A stretch of 56,183 nt of DNA from Deltaproteobacteria bacterium (GTDB taxonomy: Bacteria; Bdellovibrionota; JACOXK01; 2-02-FULL-40-11), in contig JACQJD010000080.1 of the NCBI GenBank assembly GCA_016198185.1, positions 1 through 56,183 on the forward strand, in the 5' to 3' direction. Position 1 is the first letter of the stretch. Each line of letters starts with the position of its first letter. Made by a program: the position numbers and the translations under genes. Of this stretch, positions 8,615 to 18,716 are shown piece after piece. Below the pieces are notes generated by a model. The model had not been told where the DNA came from, searched no databases, and saw only the letters and a list, made by a program, of their open reading frames with translations.

Positions 8615-8866
8615 ATGGAAAACACAAAGTGGATGCCTCTTTTGGATTATGCAGCAACCAAAGGCATTAGTCTTTCCACCCTACGGCGGCGCATTAAGGC
8701 CAACAAAATTCAATACGAACTTCGAGGGGGAAAATATTATATTTTTGATGACGGCCAGTACCCCATAGAAGACCCTCAGAAGACCATTTCGGATTTAAAA
8801 GAAGAAATCGCAGATCTCAAAACCTACGTTAAGTTTCTGGAAGAAAAAACAGGAACGGCTCAGTAA
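8615..8866 (+). CDS. small MerR/excisionase-type HTH protein
   Basis: The 83-residue protein has an N-terminal helix-turn-helix (about 5-50) of the MerR/excisionase type: LLDYAATKGISLSTLRRRIK followed by a wing with GGKYYIFDDG. The C-terminal third (about 58-80) is a heptad-like coiled coil, suggesting dimerisation. It lacks the metal- or drug-binding region of true MerR proteins. Neighbours give no hint of the target; it is monocistronic with its own good promoter and is followed by a hairpin. No phage or transposon genes are nearby, so a role as an excisionase is not supported. Confidence 0.8.
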   Translation: MENTKWMPLLDYAATKGISLSTLRRRIKANKIQYELRGGKYYIFDDGQYPIEDPQKTISDLKEEIADLKTYVKFLEEKTGTAQ

Positions 8867-8885
8867 GTTTTAAAAATCAAAGTCA

Positions 8886-8950
8886 GCCCACTCCAGAATC
8901 TTTCTGAGGCGGCATTGTATTTTCGAGCCTCAAAGATATTTTGGAGTAGC
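8886..8950. repeat. family-2 hairpin with conserved apical GGCGGCATTGTATTTTCGAGCC
   Basis: The arms (about 8886-8910 and 8927-8950) pair over about 24 bp with a few mismatches. The apical sequence GGCGGCATTG-TATTTTCGAGCC is shared, on the opposite strand, with the hairpin at 23290-23390, whose arms are unrelated. It lies between the stop of the HTH gene and the end of the convergent SH3 gene, so it could also stop transcription, though it has no U-tract. Confidence 0.75.
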
Positions 8951-8992
8951 CAAAACTTGAAACAACTTTATGGACAACGCGCTTCAAGCCCT

Positions 8993-9748
8993 TCATGAAG
9001 GCGCTAACGATCGATATGCATTCGTCTCATTCTTTTTAATTTTCTTAAAGATAGTCACAAACTCATAAGCAGGAAGTTCTAAATGAATGCGATCGTGGTA
9101 ACGCTCCCACCAAAATTTGTAACTCTCAAAATTATTCGTAATTAAAACAGAAGGCGTTAAGCGTTGTAGCAATTCCCACGTAAAGAAATAATTGGCATCT
9201 TTCTTATTTTCGTTTTCGTAAGCTGGATCCAAAAAAACAATAAACGCTGGAATGGCCAATAAATTTTTTTCGGAAAGTAGATAATACCCAATATAATTCA
9301 AAAAGCGCGTATCATAGCGACGCAATTCGGTTAATGCATTTTTTAAAGAAACTTGTTTTTTGATTTGTTCCACCTGATCTGTCAATTCTGATCGATAGTA
9401 ATAAAGCCCTCCTAAAATTTTTCGGATATACTCGTTTGGAAAAGGGCTCTTTTCAGCGGCAATATATTGATCAAATACCCACCCTTCCAGTTTTTCTTCG
9501 ATCAAATAAACTTTGGCCCAATGGCCCTCAAGATTCTCAATTTTGATGGATTCCGGTGCTTTTTCCAAAATTTTAAGAGCGGTTCCTTGGGTTGCCCGAT
9601 GAACAACGACGCTATCAGATGCATTGGGTTTGGACCGAACATTGGCGTACACACCTGCGATCACGCCAAAGGTTTCTTCTGCAGCAAAAATAGGACCCCA
9701 CGCAATGCCCACCCCTAATCCCACAAGAAATGTATTTAAAAATTTCAT
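8993..9748 (-). CDS. exported bacterial SH3-domain protein
   Basis: The 251-residue product has a signal peptide (cleavage after FAA near residue 23). A bacterial SH3 (SH3_3) domain follows at about 27-97: GVYANVRSKPNASDSVV is the typical start and GHWAKVYL / EGWVFDQYI the typical end. Such domains usually bind peptidoglycan or act as protein-interaction modules in the envelope. The C-terminal 150 residues are helical, with several Tyr/Phe-rich stretches, and are not recognised. A TTGACA at 9783-9778 could drive it with a poor -10. Confidence 0.8.
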   Translation of the reverse strand: MKFLNTFLVGLGVGIAWGPIFAAEETFGVIAGVYANVRSKPNASDSVVVHRATQGTALKILEKAPESIKIENLEGHWAKVYLIEEKLEGWVFDQYIAAEKSPFPNEYIRKILGGLYYYRSELTDQVEQIKKQVSLKNALTELRRYDTRFLNYIGYYLLSEKNLLAIPAFIVFLDPAYENENKKDANYFFTWELLQRLTPSVLITNNFESYKFWWERYHDRIHLELPAYEFVTIFKKIKKNETNAYRSLAPS

Positions 9749-9794
9749 AGACCTATGATGAATTCAGACGCAATGACTGTCAAGGGAGATCTGG

Positions 9795-9899
9795 CAGGCT
9801 GCCGAAAACCGTCATTCTGAGGGCCAAAGGCCCGAAGAATCCCATCGTCTTCGACGATGAGTTCACTTCGTTCAGGATGACGGCATTTTGAACACCCTG
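9795..9899. repeat. composite repeat: CATTCTGAG unit inside inverted CAGG...CCTG ends
   Basis: The outer ends CAGGCTGCCGAAAACCGTCAT (written from 9795) and ATGACGGC-ATTTTGAACACCCTG (to 9899) are imperfect inverted repeats. Inside is a GTCATTCTGAGGGCC unit with a GGGCC-AAA-GGCCC hairpin and the palindrome CATCGTC-TTC-GACGATG (9843-9859). The inner unit matches the copy at 53-100, while the outer ends resemble those at 10544 and 19106. Confidence 0.65.
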
Positions 9900-9903
9900 C
9901 TGG

Positions 9904-10497
9904 TTAATTCAACTCGGTTGAATTCCTTTCGATCGGAAACAACCCCTCTTTCATGAGTAATTTTTCCAATCGCTCACTCTTGGTTTTAAGCCATTTTTCA
10001 TAGAGCCGTAAGATATCGATCGAGGAATGGGAAAAAGCGCCTTCAGAGACTTCAGCCAAAACATCCACATAGGTTGAAAAACGATTCGCCAAGTCCTCAT
10101 ACAATTGATGCAAATGCTGTTTCGAAAGGAGATTGGCAAGATTCTTATAAGCAATCCCCCCCATATTCATATAATAATCCACATCGACCAATTGACGGGA
10201 CAGGCTATCTGCAAAAAAACCAGAAACATACAACGCAAAATCTCCCAATTCTTTAAAGAGTTGAATTTTGACTTGCGGCTGTGAAAGCAGGGCCTTTTGA
10301 TATTGAAGTGCTAATGGTTTTTTTTGAGATTCTTTCATCGCCTCCATTTGCATATACCGAACCAGTAAAGAAACGAGATAAAATTCTATTTCTGGATGGG
10401 TTTCAATGTGTTGATTTTGAAGCGATTGTACAACTCTTTCCCGAAAAAACTCCAAAGGCTCATTAAAAATACTTATTTTAGAATTCTTTTTAAGCAT
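9904..10497 (-). CDS. conserved-looking helical protein, unknown function
   Basis: A 197-residue soluble, mostly helical protein without signal peptide or membrane segment. The ATG at 10497 has a strong GAGGAGGGG about 6 nt upstream. The central segment with FALYVSGFFADSL and VDVDYYMNMGGIAYKNL is strongly patterned and looks like a conserved core. I recall similar unannotated proteins in delta-proteobacteria but cannot name a function. It is transcribed divergently from the lptF-dnaK group, with a repeat element between. Confidence 0.75.
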   Translation of the reverse strand: MLKKNSKISIFNEPLEFFRERVVQSLQNQHIETHPEIEFYLVSLLVRYMQMEAMKESQKKPLALQYQKALLSQPQVKIQLFKELGDFALYVSGFFADSLSRQLVDVDYYMNMGGIAYKNLANLLSKQHLHQLYEDLANRFSTYVDVLAEVSEGAFSHSSIDILRLYEKWLKTKSERLEKLLMKEGLFPIERNSTELN

Positions 10498-10543
10498 GGC
10501 GCTCCCCTCCTCATACCCACACCCCAGAAGGCAATACCAGCTA

Positions 10544-10640
10544 CAGGCTGTTGAAAAAGGCCCAGATACTAAAAAGTATAACGAACAGCGCTAAAAAAAT
10601 CAAACACTTGAAGTTATAGCGCAGCCAGCAGTACACTGCT
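10544..10640. repeat. dispersed repeat with one CAGGCTGTTGAAAAAGGCCC end, abutting lptF
   Basis: It starts with CAGGCTGTTGAAAAAGGCCC (10544-10563), the same terminal motif as the element at 19106. Inside are GCGCTA/TAGCGC (10588-10593 with 10617-10622) and the palindrome GCAGTACACTGC (10628-10639). No opposite GTTGAAAA end is seen before lptF begins at 10645, so the element is truncated or its right end has been lost. Confidence 0.6.
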
Positions 10641-10644
10641 CTAG

Positions 10645-11751
10645 GTGAAGCAACGCATCATTTTTACATACATTTTAAAAGAACTCTTCTGGCCATTTAT
10701 CCTAGGACTTTCTGTTTTTGTTTTTATCTTGGTCATGTCCCAAATGCTCCGGCTCAATGAACTCATCATCGTTCATGGGGTTGGAATTGGATCGGTCCTC
10801 TTATTGCTTTTTTATTTATTGACCTCTTTTTTAGCGATTTCAATCCCCATTGCACTTTTGTTTTCGGTGATGATGGTTTTTGGCCGTCTTTCTTCAGACA
10901 GTGAAATCATTGCGCTACGTGCTTCTGGGTTTAGTTTGTTTCAACTGCTTAAACCTGTAGTGCTGTTTGCTTTAATCATTTGTACATTTTGTTTGTATTT
11001 AACCATTTATTTGGAAAATTGGGGTGCAAGATCCTATCGTTCCCTCATTTTTCAGATTGGAAAAAATAAAGCTTCTGTCGGAATCAAAGAAGGCGTTTTT
11101 AACGATGATTTTTTTGGACTTGTGTTATACGCCCAAACCATAGACTCAGAACACAACAGTTTAAAAAATATTTTTATTTACGATCAGCGTGAAAAGAATC
11201 GCCCTCTTTCTATTGTATCTGAAACGGGTTACCTGGTATCTTCTTCAGATCTACCTTCCATGTTTCTTGTTTTAAATAAAGGAAGCCTCCATTCCATTGA
11301 AAGAGACCATAGCTCTGTTCAAAAAATCATGTTTGATCAATACACCATCAATTTATCACTGGATGATATTTTTCAAGAAGATCGAAAAGAAAAAGCAAAG
11401 TGGTTGCCCTTGAATAAACTTTTGGAACGCTCTAAAGAACTTCGCCAAGAAGGGGACCTTCAAAAGGCTAGGGAGTATGAATCTGAGTTCCATCGAAAGT
11501 TTTCAATGGCCTTCGTAAGCCTCATTTTTGCAGCCTTGGGCATTGCACTCGGTATTAAACCCACTCGCGCAGTGAAATCTTTATCTTTCATCTATACGAT
11601 GATTGCCGTTGGGGTCTATTGGATCCTCTACATGAATACCAAAACACTGGCCATATCTGGCCTAGTTCCACCGGCTCTTGCCATGTGGCTTCCCAATCTA
11701 TTATTTGGATTGCTTGCAGGCTACCTCATCTATAAAACCAATCGGCAGTAA
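10645..11751 (+). CDS. lptF: LptF/LptG-family LPS export permease
   Basis: LptF/LptG permeases work with LptB to extract lipopolysaccharide from the inner membrane and feed it to the LptC-A-D bridge. The 368-residue protein has the family layout: three N-terminal helices (about 10-105) with IPIALLFSVMMVFGRLSSDSEIIALRA, a periplasmic beta-rich domain (about 120-270), and three C-terminal helices (about 280-362). The GTG at 10645 directly follows an in-frame TAG and has no Shine-Dalgarno; the repeat element ends just before it. Only one permease is here, so its partner must be elsewhere. It opens a run into hemW-grpE-dnaK-dnaJ. Confidence 0.9.
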   Translation: MKQRIIFTYILKELFWPFILGLSVFVFILVMSQMLRLNELIIVHGVGIGSVLLLLFYLLTSFLAISIPIALLFSVMMVFGRLSSDSEIIALRASGFSLFQLLKPVVLFALIICTFCLYLTIYLENWGARSYRSLIFQIGKNKASVGIKEGVFNDDFFGLVLYAQTIDSEHNSLKNIFIYDQREKNRPLSIVSETGYLVSSSDLPSMFLVLNKGSLHSIERDHSSVQKIMFDQYTINLSLDDIFQEDRKEKAKWLPLNKLLERSKELRQEGDLQKAREYESEFHRKFSMAFVSLIFAALGIALGIKPTRAVKSLSFIYTMIAVGVYWILYMNTKTLAISGLVPPALAMWLPNLLFGLLAGYLIYKTNRQ

Positions 11752-11753
11752 AG

Positions 11754-12893
11754 ATGTTTGTTCCGCTGGGTATTTATATTCATTTTCCGTTTTGTATCCA
11801 TCGATGCGTATATTGTGACTTTAACGTGTTTTTAGATGAAGGACCCAAAGCCCACGCTACATTCATAGATCTTCTCGAAAAAGAAATCTCTCACCAATCA
11901 AAACGCTACAGCTCCCGCTTTAAAGTAGACACCATTTACTGCGGAGGAGGAACTCCTTCTTTATTCTCCCCACCCCTGATTCAACGTGTCTTAAACTGTC
12001 TTTCTGATCAATTTCAGCTGACCCAAACATGTGAAATTACATTGGAAGCCAACCCAAATTCTTTAAACCGCGAAAACCTCGAAGGATTTTTAAAAAGTGG
12101 TATCAATCGATTGAGCATTGGCATTCAGTCGCTCACCCAAAAGCATTTAAAGACGTTAGAGAGATCTCATACAGCCCAAGAAGCTCTCGAAGCTATCGCA
12201 TTGGCCCAAACCGTTGGCTTTCGTAACATCAATTTGGATTTTATTTTTGGCATTCCGGGTCAAACGCTCCTAGAATGGCAAGAGACTCTTTTGAAAGCGT
12301 TTTCTTTGAACCCTCAGCATCTTTCTACTTACCATTTGACCGTCCCCCCTCGAAATCGTTTGTTTGAACAATTGCCCTCAGATGGCTTGGGAAAAGCTAT
12401 GTATCAATGGGCCGTTCGAGAGCTCCCCACACAAGGATTTAGACATTATGAAGTTTCGGCGTTCTCTCAAACAGGAATGGAATGCAAACATAATCTCAAA
12501 TACTGGAAACTTGAAAACTACTTAGGATTGGGGCCTGGTGCTGATTCTTACCTCATCACACCCGAGTGGCCTTTTGGATGTCACCTATCCAATATCCGAA
12601 ATTTAAAACAATACGAAACAGCTATTTTAACCCAAAATGGTGCCCTGGCTGAATCCGAAATCTTAAACCAAGACCAAGCTCAACGGGACTATCTCCTAAC
12701 CCATTTTCGGCTGATGGAAGGAATCTCGTTCCAGGCATTTCAGGATCGATTTCATCTTTCATTTGAAGATCGTTATCAAAAAATCTTGCAAAGTCTCCAA
12801 GAAAAAATGATGGTTGACATTCATAAACAAATGCTCAAATTAACGCCGAAAGGTTTATTATACTTAAATCAAGTGTTAATCGACTTTATGTAG
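11754..12893 (+). CDS. hemW: HemW-type radical SAM heme chaperone
   Basis: HemW is a radical SAM protein related to the oxygen-independent coproporphyrinogen oxidase HemN, thought to deliver heme to respiratory proteins. The CxxxCxxC cluster site is Cys14, Cys18, Cys21 (CIHRCVYC), followed by GGGTPSLF, EANPNSL, RLSIGIQS and FGIPGQT motifs of the barrel, and a C-terminal HemN_C region ending near LNQVLI. The N-terminus lacks the extension of true HemN, which favours HemW. The ATG is 2 nt after the lptF stop. In many Firmicutes hemW lies immediately before hrcA-grpE-dnaK; here grpE follows directly. Confidence 0.9.
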   Translation: MFVPLGIYIHFPFCIHRCVYCDFNVFLDEGPKAHATFIDLLEKEISHQSKRYSSRFKVDTIYCGGGTPSLFSPPLIQRVLNCLSDQFQLTQTCEITLEANPNSLNRENLEGFLKSGINRLSIGIQSLTQKHLKTLERSHTAQEALEAIALAQTVGFRNINLDFIFGIPGQTLLEWQETLLKAFSLNPQHLSTYHLTVPPRNRLFEQLPSDGLGKAMYQWAVRELPTQGFRHYEVSAFSQTGMECKHNLKYWKLENYLGLGPGADSYLITPEWPFGCHLSNIRNLKQYETAILTQNGALAESEILNQDQAQRDYLLTHFRLMEGISFQAFQDRFHLSFEDRYQKILQSLQEKMMVDIHKQMLKLTPKGLLYLNQVLIDFM

Positions 12894-12911
12894 AAAAATC
12901 AAGGAGTTAGC

Positions 12912-13514
12912 GTGGATTCAGATTCTAAAAATGAACATCCCCAAGGGAAAAATGTGTGTGAACTCGGGAAAAAACCAGAATCTTCATCTACCCCTGAAAA
13001 ACCAGAATATGTGCTTAAAAAGAAAAAAGACGAAGAAGATTGGAAATTAAAATACGAAAAGGCTGCAACGGAAACGAAAGAAAATTTTGAAAAATGGTTA
13101 TACTTAAGAGCAGAATTTGAAAATTTTAAAAAGCGGATTGAAAAAGAAAAACAGGTTCACATTAAATATGGCATTGAGCATTTCGCGAAAGAACTTTTAA
13201 GTGTCGTAGACAATTTAGAAAGAGCTCTTTCTTTTACAGAAAAAGAAAATCATGAAAAATTAAAAGAAGGGATTGAGTTAACCTTAAAAGAGTGCTTAAA
13301 GGTTTTAGAAAAATTTGGCATTAACCCTATTGAAAGTTTGGGAATGAAATTTAATCCACAAGTTCATGATGCGGTTTTACAAGAGGAAAGTGATGCAGAG
13401 GCTGGAACGATTTTAAGAGAAGAACACAAGGGATATTTGCTTCACGATCGACTGCTGCGCTCTGCAAAAGTGATTGTGGCAAAACCAAAGTCACTGGGCA
13501 CAAAAGGAGGATAA
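12912..13514 (+). CDS. grpE: GrpE nucleotide exchange factor
   Basis: GrpE releases ADP from DnaK to drive the chaperone cycle. The start is GTG at 12912 with AAGGAG 9 nt upstream. The 200-residue protein has a charged disordered N-terminus (about 1-45), a long dimerising helix with [12 protein letters not shown] (about 72-95) and the C-terminal beta domain with [21 protein letters not shown]. It lies 18 nt behind hemW, and its stop is 1 nt before the dnaK ATG. Confidence 0.95.
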   Translation: MDSDSKNEHPQGKNVCELGKKPESSSTPEKPEYVLKKKKDEEDWKLKYEKAATETKENFEKWLYLRAEFENFKKRIEKEKQVHIKYGIEHFAKELLSVVDNLERALSFTEKENHEKLKEGIELTLKECLKVLEKFGINPIESLGMKFNPQVHDAVLQEESDAEAGTILREEHKGYLLHDRLLRSAKVIVAKPKSLGTKGG

Positions 13515-13515
13515 T

Positions 13516-15462
13516 ATGGCAAAAGATAACGAAACCAAAGGCAAGGGTAAAATCATAGGGATTGATTTGGGGACAACCTTTTCATGTGTGGCCATCATGG
13601 AAGGCAGCGATGCCAAAGTCATTGAAAATTCAGAAGGACAAAGAACAACGCCTTCTGTCGTTGGCATCACAGATAAGGGCGAACGATTGGTAGGAGCCTT
13701 GGCACGTCGCCAAGCGGTCACCAATGCGCAAAATACTGTCTATTCTGTAAAACGTCTCATGGGCCGAAAGTACGATACCGAACAAGTTAAAAAATGGCAT
13801 GAACGCGCTTCTTACGACATTGTCAAAGCCGATAATGGCGATGCGTGGGTTAAACTTCGAGATAAATCTTATAGTCCTCCGGAAATTTCCGCTTTTATTC
13901 TACAAAAAATGAAAAAAACAGTTGAAGACTATTTGGGTGAAAAAATTGAACGTGCTGTTATTACCGTACCTGCTTATTTTAATGATGCGCAGCGGCAAGC
14001 CACCAAAGACTCAGGTCGCATTGCCGGATTAAACGTTGAACGAATTATCAATGAACCCACCGCCGCAGCTTTGGCCTATGGGCTGGATAAAAAGGGAGAT
14101 CGAAAAATTGCGGTTTTTGATCTGGGGGGCGGAACCTTTGATATTTCCATTTTGGAATTGGGGTCAGGGGTTTTTGAAGTTAAGGCAACGAATGGAGATA
14201 CCTTTTTAGGGGGCGAAGATTTCGATCTTGCCATCGTAGAATTTTTGGCGTTGGATTTTAAAAAAGAAACTGGCATTGATTTAAGAAAAGATAAAATTGC
14301 ACTTCAACGACTCAAAGAAGCTTCAGAAAAAGCAAAAATTGAACTTTCTTCATCTGTAGAAACGGATATTAATTTGCCCTTTATTACGGCCGATCAATCT
14401 GGGCCCAAACATTTAAATGTTAAATTGACCCGGTCTAAACTGGAAAGTTTGTGTCATGATTTGATTGAACGTGTGGTTGCGCCTTGTCGAGGTGCTCTCA
14501 AAGACGCAAAACTTTCTACCACGGAAATTGAGGATGTCATTTTGGTGGGGGGAATGACCCGCATGCCCAAAGTTCGTGAAAAGGTAAAAGAAATTTTTGG
14601 AAAAGAGCCTCACAAAGGCGTCAATCCCGACGAAGTGGTGGCCATGGGCGCTGCCATTCAAGCAGGTGTTTTACAAGGAGAGGTCAAAGATATTTTGCTC
14701 CTCGATGTTACCCCGCTTTCTCTTGGAATTGAAACGTTGGGCAGCGTTTTTACAAAAATTATCGATCGAAATACAACCGTTCCCACGCGTAAAAGCCAAG
14801 TATTTTCAACCGCTCAAGACAATCAACCCGCCGTGACTATTCATGTGCTCCAAGGGGAACGTGAGATGGCCTCTGATAATAAATCTTTGGGCCGTTTCGA
14901 TTTGGTGGGCATCCCACCGGCACCTCGAGGACTTCCACAAATTGAAGTCACCTTTAACATTGACGCCAATGGCATTGTCCATGTCAGCGCCAAAGACAAA
15001 GGAACTGGCAAGGAACAATCGATTGAAGTAAAACCTTCGAGTGGACTCTCGGAAGATGAAATTCAAAAAATGGTTAAAGATGCCGAAACACATGCATCCG
15101 AAGACAAGAAAAAAGCAGAATTGGTTCATGCCAGAAATAATTTGGATAATTTAATTTATACTTCCGAAAAATCATTGAAGGATTATGCAGATAAAATTGA
15201 TGAGCCAACCAAGAAAACCATTGAAACGGCTCTAGACCAAGCCAAAAAGGCATTATCCAGTGATGTGGTCAGTGAACTGCAATCTGCGATAGATGAACTC
15301 AATCGTGCTTCTCATAAGTTAAGTGAAATCATTTACAAAGAAACATCTTCGCAAAAGGCTTCTCAAGAAGCCCCTTCGCAAGCGTCGGCAAACGCTGAAA
15401 CAAACAAGGGCAAAGGTAAAGATGACGACGTCATTGATGCAGATTATAAAGAAGTAAAATAA
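13516..15462 (+). CDS. dnaK: chaperone DnaK (Hsp70)
   Basis: ATP-dependent Hsp70 that binds unfolded segments. The ATG at 13516 is chosen over an upstream ATG at 13474 because AGGAGG precedes it with 5-nt spacing and the product then starts [19 protein letters not shown]. The 648-residue sequence holds the Hsp70 signatures [23 protein letters not shown] and [13 protein letters not shown], the substrate-binding domain, and a C-terminus ending in [13 protein letters not shown], the usual bacterial acidic tail. No CIRCE element is visible ahead of grpE or dnaK, and hrcA is absent. Confidence 0.98.
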   Translation: MAKDNETKGKGKIIGIDLGTTFSCVAIMEGSDAKVIENSEGQRTTPSVVGITDKGERLVGALARRQAVTNAQNTVYSVKRLMGRKYDTEQVKKWHERASYDIVKADNGDAWVKLRDKSYSPPEISAFILQKMKKTVEDYLGEKIERAVITVPAYFNDAQRQATKDSGRIAGLNVERIINEPTAAALAYGLDKKGDRKIAVFDLGGGTFDISILELGSGVFEVKATNGDTFLGGEDFDLAIVEFLALDFKKETGIDLRKDKIALQRLKEASEKAKIELSSSVETDINLPFITADQSGPKHLNVKLTRSKLESLCHDLIERVVAPCRGALKDAKLSTTEIEDVILVGGMTRMPKVREKVKEIFGKEPHKGVNPDEVVAMGAAIQAGVLQGEVKDILLLDVTPLSLGIETLGSVFTKIIDRNTTVPTRKSQVFSTAQDNQPAVTIHVLQGEREMASDNKSLGRFDLVGIPPAPRGLPQIEVTFNIDANGIVHVSAKDKGTGKEQSIEVKPSSGLSEDEIQKMVKDAETHASEDKKKAELVHARNNLDNLIYTSEKSLKDYADKIDEPTKKTIETALDQAKKALSSDVVSELQSAIDELNRASHKLSEIIYKETSSQKASQEAPSQASANAETNKGKGKDDDVIDADYKEVK

Positions 15463-15490
15463 CCTGCTACCTCTCTTCGGTGGAACTACG

Positions 15491-16639
15491 TTGGCTACAA
15501 CTAAAAGAGACTACTATGATATTCTGGGCGTTGATCGAAGCGCTAGCGCAGACGACATCAAAAAAGCTTACCGAAAGCTTGCCTTAAAATATCATCCCGA
15601 TCGCAATGCGGGAGACAAGCAAGCCGAAGAACACTTCAAAGAAATTTCAGAAGCTTATGAGGCGCTCTCAGATGCCCAAAAACGGCAGGCCTACGATCAA
15701 TTTGGTCACGCCGGTATGGGACAAGGCTCATTTCAAGAGGGCGGTTTTGGCCCGGGGGGTGCGGCAGGATTTGGATTTGAGGATCTCTTTGGAAATATTT
15801 TTGAAGATTTTTTTGGGGGAAGAGGTCAAAGGCGCGGTCGACGACCTCAAACCTTTCGAGGCGTGGCCGGCGATGATTTGAAACTGCGCGTCAAAGTATC
15901 CTTTAAAGATGCGGCCCTCGGCAAAACAATTCAACTGAATGTTCCAAAAGAAATGTCCTGCGAGCAGTGCCATGGCTCTGGTGCAAAGGCCGGAACACAA
16001 CCTATCACTTGCCCAGAATGTGAAGGTGCTGGCGAAGTCCGATACCAACAAGGATTTTTTAGCATTGCCAGAACCTGCCCCAAGTGCCAAGGACAAGGGA
16101 AAGTCATTGGTTCACCTTGCCAGACGTGTCATGGCTCTGGACATGTGCGACAAACCAAAAAATTAGAAATCAATATCCCCGCGGGGATCGATCACGGACA
16201 AAGTTTAAGAGTTACTGGAGAAGGCCATGCTGGATATCAAGGGGGATCTCCAGGCGATTTATATGTATTGGTTCAAGTAGAAGATCACCCTTTTTTCCAA
16301 CGTGAAGGGGAACAGGTGATGTGTGAAATTCCAATCACGTTTGTTCAAGCAGCTTTGGGAACTGAAATCGAAGTACCTACCTTATATGAAAGAGTGAATA
16401 TGTCGATTCCCGCTGGCACCCAAAGTGGAAAAATTTTTAGGCTTCGAGGGAAAGGCTTCCCAAGACTTCATGGCTATGGTAATGGGGATCAATTGGTAAA
16501 AGTCATTGTTGAAGTTCCAATGCATTTGAATGCAAGTCAAAAGAAGCTATTGGAAGAATATGCCAAAATAACTGGAGACAAGGTAAATCCCATGCGACAA
16601 GGTTTTTTAGATCAAATGAAAAAATTATTTGGCGCATGA
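15491..16639 (+). CDS. dnaJ: chaperone DnaJ (type I Hsp40)
   Basis: DnaJ stimulates the ATPase of DnaK and delivers substrates. The 382-residue protein has a J domain with HPD at 35-37, a Gly/Phe-rich linker (about 74-112), four CxxCxGxG zinc repeats between about Cys157 and Cys213, and two C-terminal beta domains. The only suitable start is TTG at 15491; its ribosome site is weak (GGTGGA), which may lower DnaJ relative to DnaK. Its stop overlaps the next gene's ATG by 4 nt. Confidence 0.97.
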   Translation: MATTKRDYYDILGVDRSASADDIKKAYRKLALKYHPDRNAGDKQAEEHFKEISEAYEALSDAQKRQAYDQFGHAGMGQGSFQEGGFGPGGAAGFGFEDLFGNIFEDFFGGRGQRRGRRPQTFRGVAGDDLKLRVKVSFKDAALGKTIQLNVPKEMSCEQCHGSGAKAGTQPITCPECEGAGEVRYQQGFFSIARTCPKCQGQGKVIGSPCQTCHGSGHVRQTKKLEINIPAGIDHGQSLRVTGEGHAGYQGGSPGDLYVLVQVEDHPFFQREGEQVMCEIPITFVQAALGTEIEVPTLYERVNMSIPAGTQSGKIFRLRGKGFPRLHGYGNGDQLVKVIVEVPMHLNASQKKLLEEYAKITGDKVNPMRQGFLDQMKKLFGA

Positions 16640-18489
16640 AACACTTTTTTTCAAATTCTGTTTTTAGAGGGCTTTCTGTTTTTTTGCTTCTCTTAACTGC
16701 TTGTGCGCAAATCCCGATACGTCGAGATCCACCTCAGCTAGAAGTCAATGAAACAGCTGCTCAAGCCTTAAAAAAGATTACCCTTGCCCACCGTGAAAAA
16801 GATTTAAGCTATATTGAAGCGCTGAAAACATTTCTCGCCACTTATCCCGATACGCTGGAAGCTCAAGAAGCAAAATTTGAAATAGCGCAAGCGTATTATA
16901 CTCAAAACCTCATTTCCGAGGCTTCCAAAACATTAGAAGAGTTAGATCCCGAATCACTGGCGCAAACCATGGCCGCAAAAGTTTATTATCTATCTGCACT
17001 AACGGCACGTAAACTTGAACTTTATTATGAAATGACACGGTATCAAATTGAATTCTTGAAACGCTCCACTTCGGCAGCCGCCCATGAAAAAGTCAAACAA
17101 GAGATCTTATCAACCCTCGAAACCCATTTGGATATCGATCGGATGGAAGCCTTGCTTTCTGAATACCCACAAGAATTTCCTGCTGGTGAATTACATTATT
17201 ATTTAGGCAAACACCTTTTCGATCAAGGCAATCATGAAAATGCAGAATCCCATTTTACACAAGCCCTAGAGCAACTTTCAGATGAGTTTCAAAAAGAAAA
17301 AATTAGTCGATTTTTGGCTGAAATTCACAAAACCTATTCAACCCAAAAACACGTCATTGGATGTATCTTGCCGCTATCCGGTAAATATGCTTCCTACGGA
17401 GAAAAAAGTCTGAAAGGCCTTCAACTGGCGTTGGATTTCTTTTCTGAAACTTCTACCAAAAACTTTGAATTGGCCATTTACGATTCTCAGGGAGATCCTC
17501 AAAAAGCAGAACAGGGTGTTTCAGAACTGTTGGAAAAACACGGCGTTATGGCCATTGTCGGCCCCTTACTCCAAAGCACTTCCGAAGGTGCTGCCAAAAG
17601 AGCACAACAATTACATGTTCCTTTCATCAATCTTTCTCAGCATCCAACCCTTTTAGAAACAGGTGATTTTATATTTCAAATTTCCATGACAAAAAAACAG
17701 GAAGTCCGTGCTTTGGTCCATTACGCCTGTGAACAACAAGGACTGAAAAAATTTGCGATATTGTACCCTGAAGATCCCTACGGTATTGATTTTGTAAATT
17801 TATTTTGGGATGCCGTGGAATCGTGCGGAGGAGAAGTGGTGGCCGCAGAAGTTTATGCTTCGGGGCAAAAAGATTTTAATCAAGAAATTAAAAAACTGGT
17901 GGGGTTACAGTGGCCCAGGGCGAGAACTCAAGAATATACATCGGAAGAAGCCAGATTAAAAATGGTGTTAAACCGAAAAGAACTTCAGGAAAAAGAAGTT
18001 AAACTTTCACCCATCGTTGATTTTGAAGCCCTCTTTATTCCAGATCATGTCAAAGCCATTGGACAAATTGCACCTACCTTGGCTTATTACGATGTCGAAC
18101 ATGTTTTGTTATTGGGAAGTGAAAGTTGGAACTCCCCCGAGCTGGTTACCCGGGGGCAACACTATATTGAAGGTGCTGTCTTTGTAGATGGTTTCTTTCC
18201 ACACAGTGGGAACCCACAGATTAAAAATTTTGTAAAACAGTATCAAACGATATTTGGTGAAATACCCCAAATTTGGCAGGCCCAAGCGTATGATGCCATG
18301 GATTTATTGACCACCCTTTTATCTAAAGAAGATGTGGATACCCGAGAAAAACTTAAAAATGAATTAACGGCCCTTACAGAAATAGAGGGGGTCACAGGCC
18401 GTTTGTTGGTTTTGGCCCCACAACAAATTCAAAAAGAATTGGTTTTGCTAACCGTAAAAAATCAAAAAATAACCACGCTGTCAGAATAA
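16636..18489 (+). CDS. LpoA/LppC-like lipoprotein with periplasmic binding fold
   Basis: A lipoprotein (lipobox LLTAC, Cys at about 23) with a helical TPR-like N-terminal half (about 40-230) and a C-terminal type I periplasmic-binding (LppC/Peripla_BP_6) domain starting at [21 protein letters not shown] (about 236). This layout is that of LpoA, the outer-membrane activator of penicillin-binding protein PBP1A, and of related proteins in delta-proteobacteria. It has no transporter genes beside it, which argues against an amino-acid ABC binding protein. Translational coupling to dnaJ (ATGA) is notable; no functional link is known. Confidence 0.8.
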   Translation: MKHFFSNSVFRGLSVFLLLLTACAQIPIRRDPPQLEVNETAAQALKKITLAHREKDLSYIEALKTFLATYPDTLEAQEAKFEIAQAYYTQNLISEASKTLEELDPESLAQTMAAKVYYLSALTARKLELYYEMTRYQIEFLKRSTSAAAHEKVKQEILSTLETHLDIDRMEALLSEYPQEFPAGELHYYLGKHLFDQGNHENAESHFTQALEQLSDEFQKEKISRFLAEIHKTYSTQKHVIGCILPLSGKYASYGEKSLKGLQLALDFFSETSTKNFELAIYDSQGDPQKAEQGVSELLEKHGVMAIVGPLLQSTSEGAAKRAQQLHVPFINLSQHPTLLETGDFIFQISMTKKQEVRALVHYACEQQGLKKFAILYPEDPYGIDFVNLFWDAVESCGGEVVAAEVYASGQKDFNQEIKKLVGLQWPRARTQEYTSEEARLKMVLNRKELQEKEVKLSPIVDFEALFIPDHVKAIGQIAPTLAYYDVEHVLLLGSESWNSPELVTRGQHYIEGAVFVDGFFPHSGNPQIKNFVKQYQTIFGEIPQIWQAQAYDAMDLLTTLLSKEDVDTREKLKNELTALTEIEGVTGRLLVLAPQQIQKELVLLTVKNQKITTLSE

Positions 18490-18545
18490 TCTTTTTCTAA
18501 ACTTTTTAAATTTCAATTCGTCTGATGTGTACAAATGCAGAAGCT

Positions 18546-18630
18546 ATTCAAAAAGTTAATTGAAGCATGGCAACCTCTCTGAGGCTTGAAATGATAGGAA
18601 GGGGCCATGATTCGAATTAACTTTTCAAAT
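18546..18630. repeat. degenerate family-2 hairpin between LpoA-like gene and dksA-like gene
   Basis: ATTCAAAAAGTTAATT with AGCATGGC (18546-18571) pairs imperfectly with GCCATG and AATTAACTTTTCAAAT (18604-18630). The apical part includes CTCTGAGGCTTGAAATGA, matching CTCTGTGGCTTGAAATGC of the hairpin at 23290-23390. A further GCCATGCT at 18640-18647 could pair with AGCATGGC as an alternative. It fills most of the 227-nt gap before the dksA-like gene. Confidence 0.55.
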
Positions 18631-18716
18631 GAAGGTGAGCCATGCTAGAATAAGCGTTTGTTAATAAGGTGATTGTGTAAAATTCCCTAATTAAATCTTA
18701 ATGATAGGGGGTATCT

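Noticed and set aside
12894-12911. CIRCE or sigma-32 site before grpE
   Set aside because: The gap is only 18 nt and holds just the ribosome site; no TTAGCACTC half-site is seen.
16636-18489. Branched-chain amino-acid ABC substrate-binding protein
   Set aside because: The lipoprotein has a long helical N-terminal half and no permease or ATPase genes nearby; LpoA/LppC fits better.
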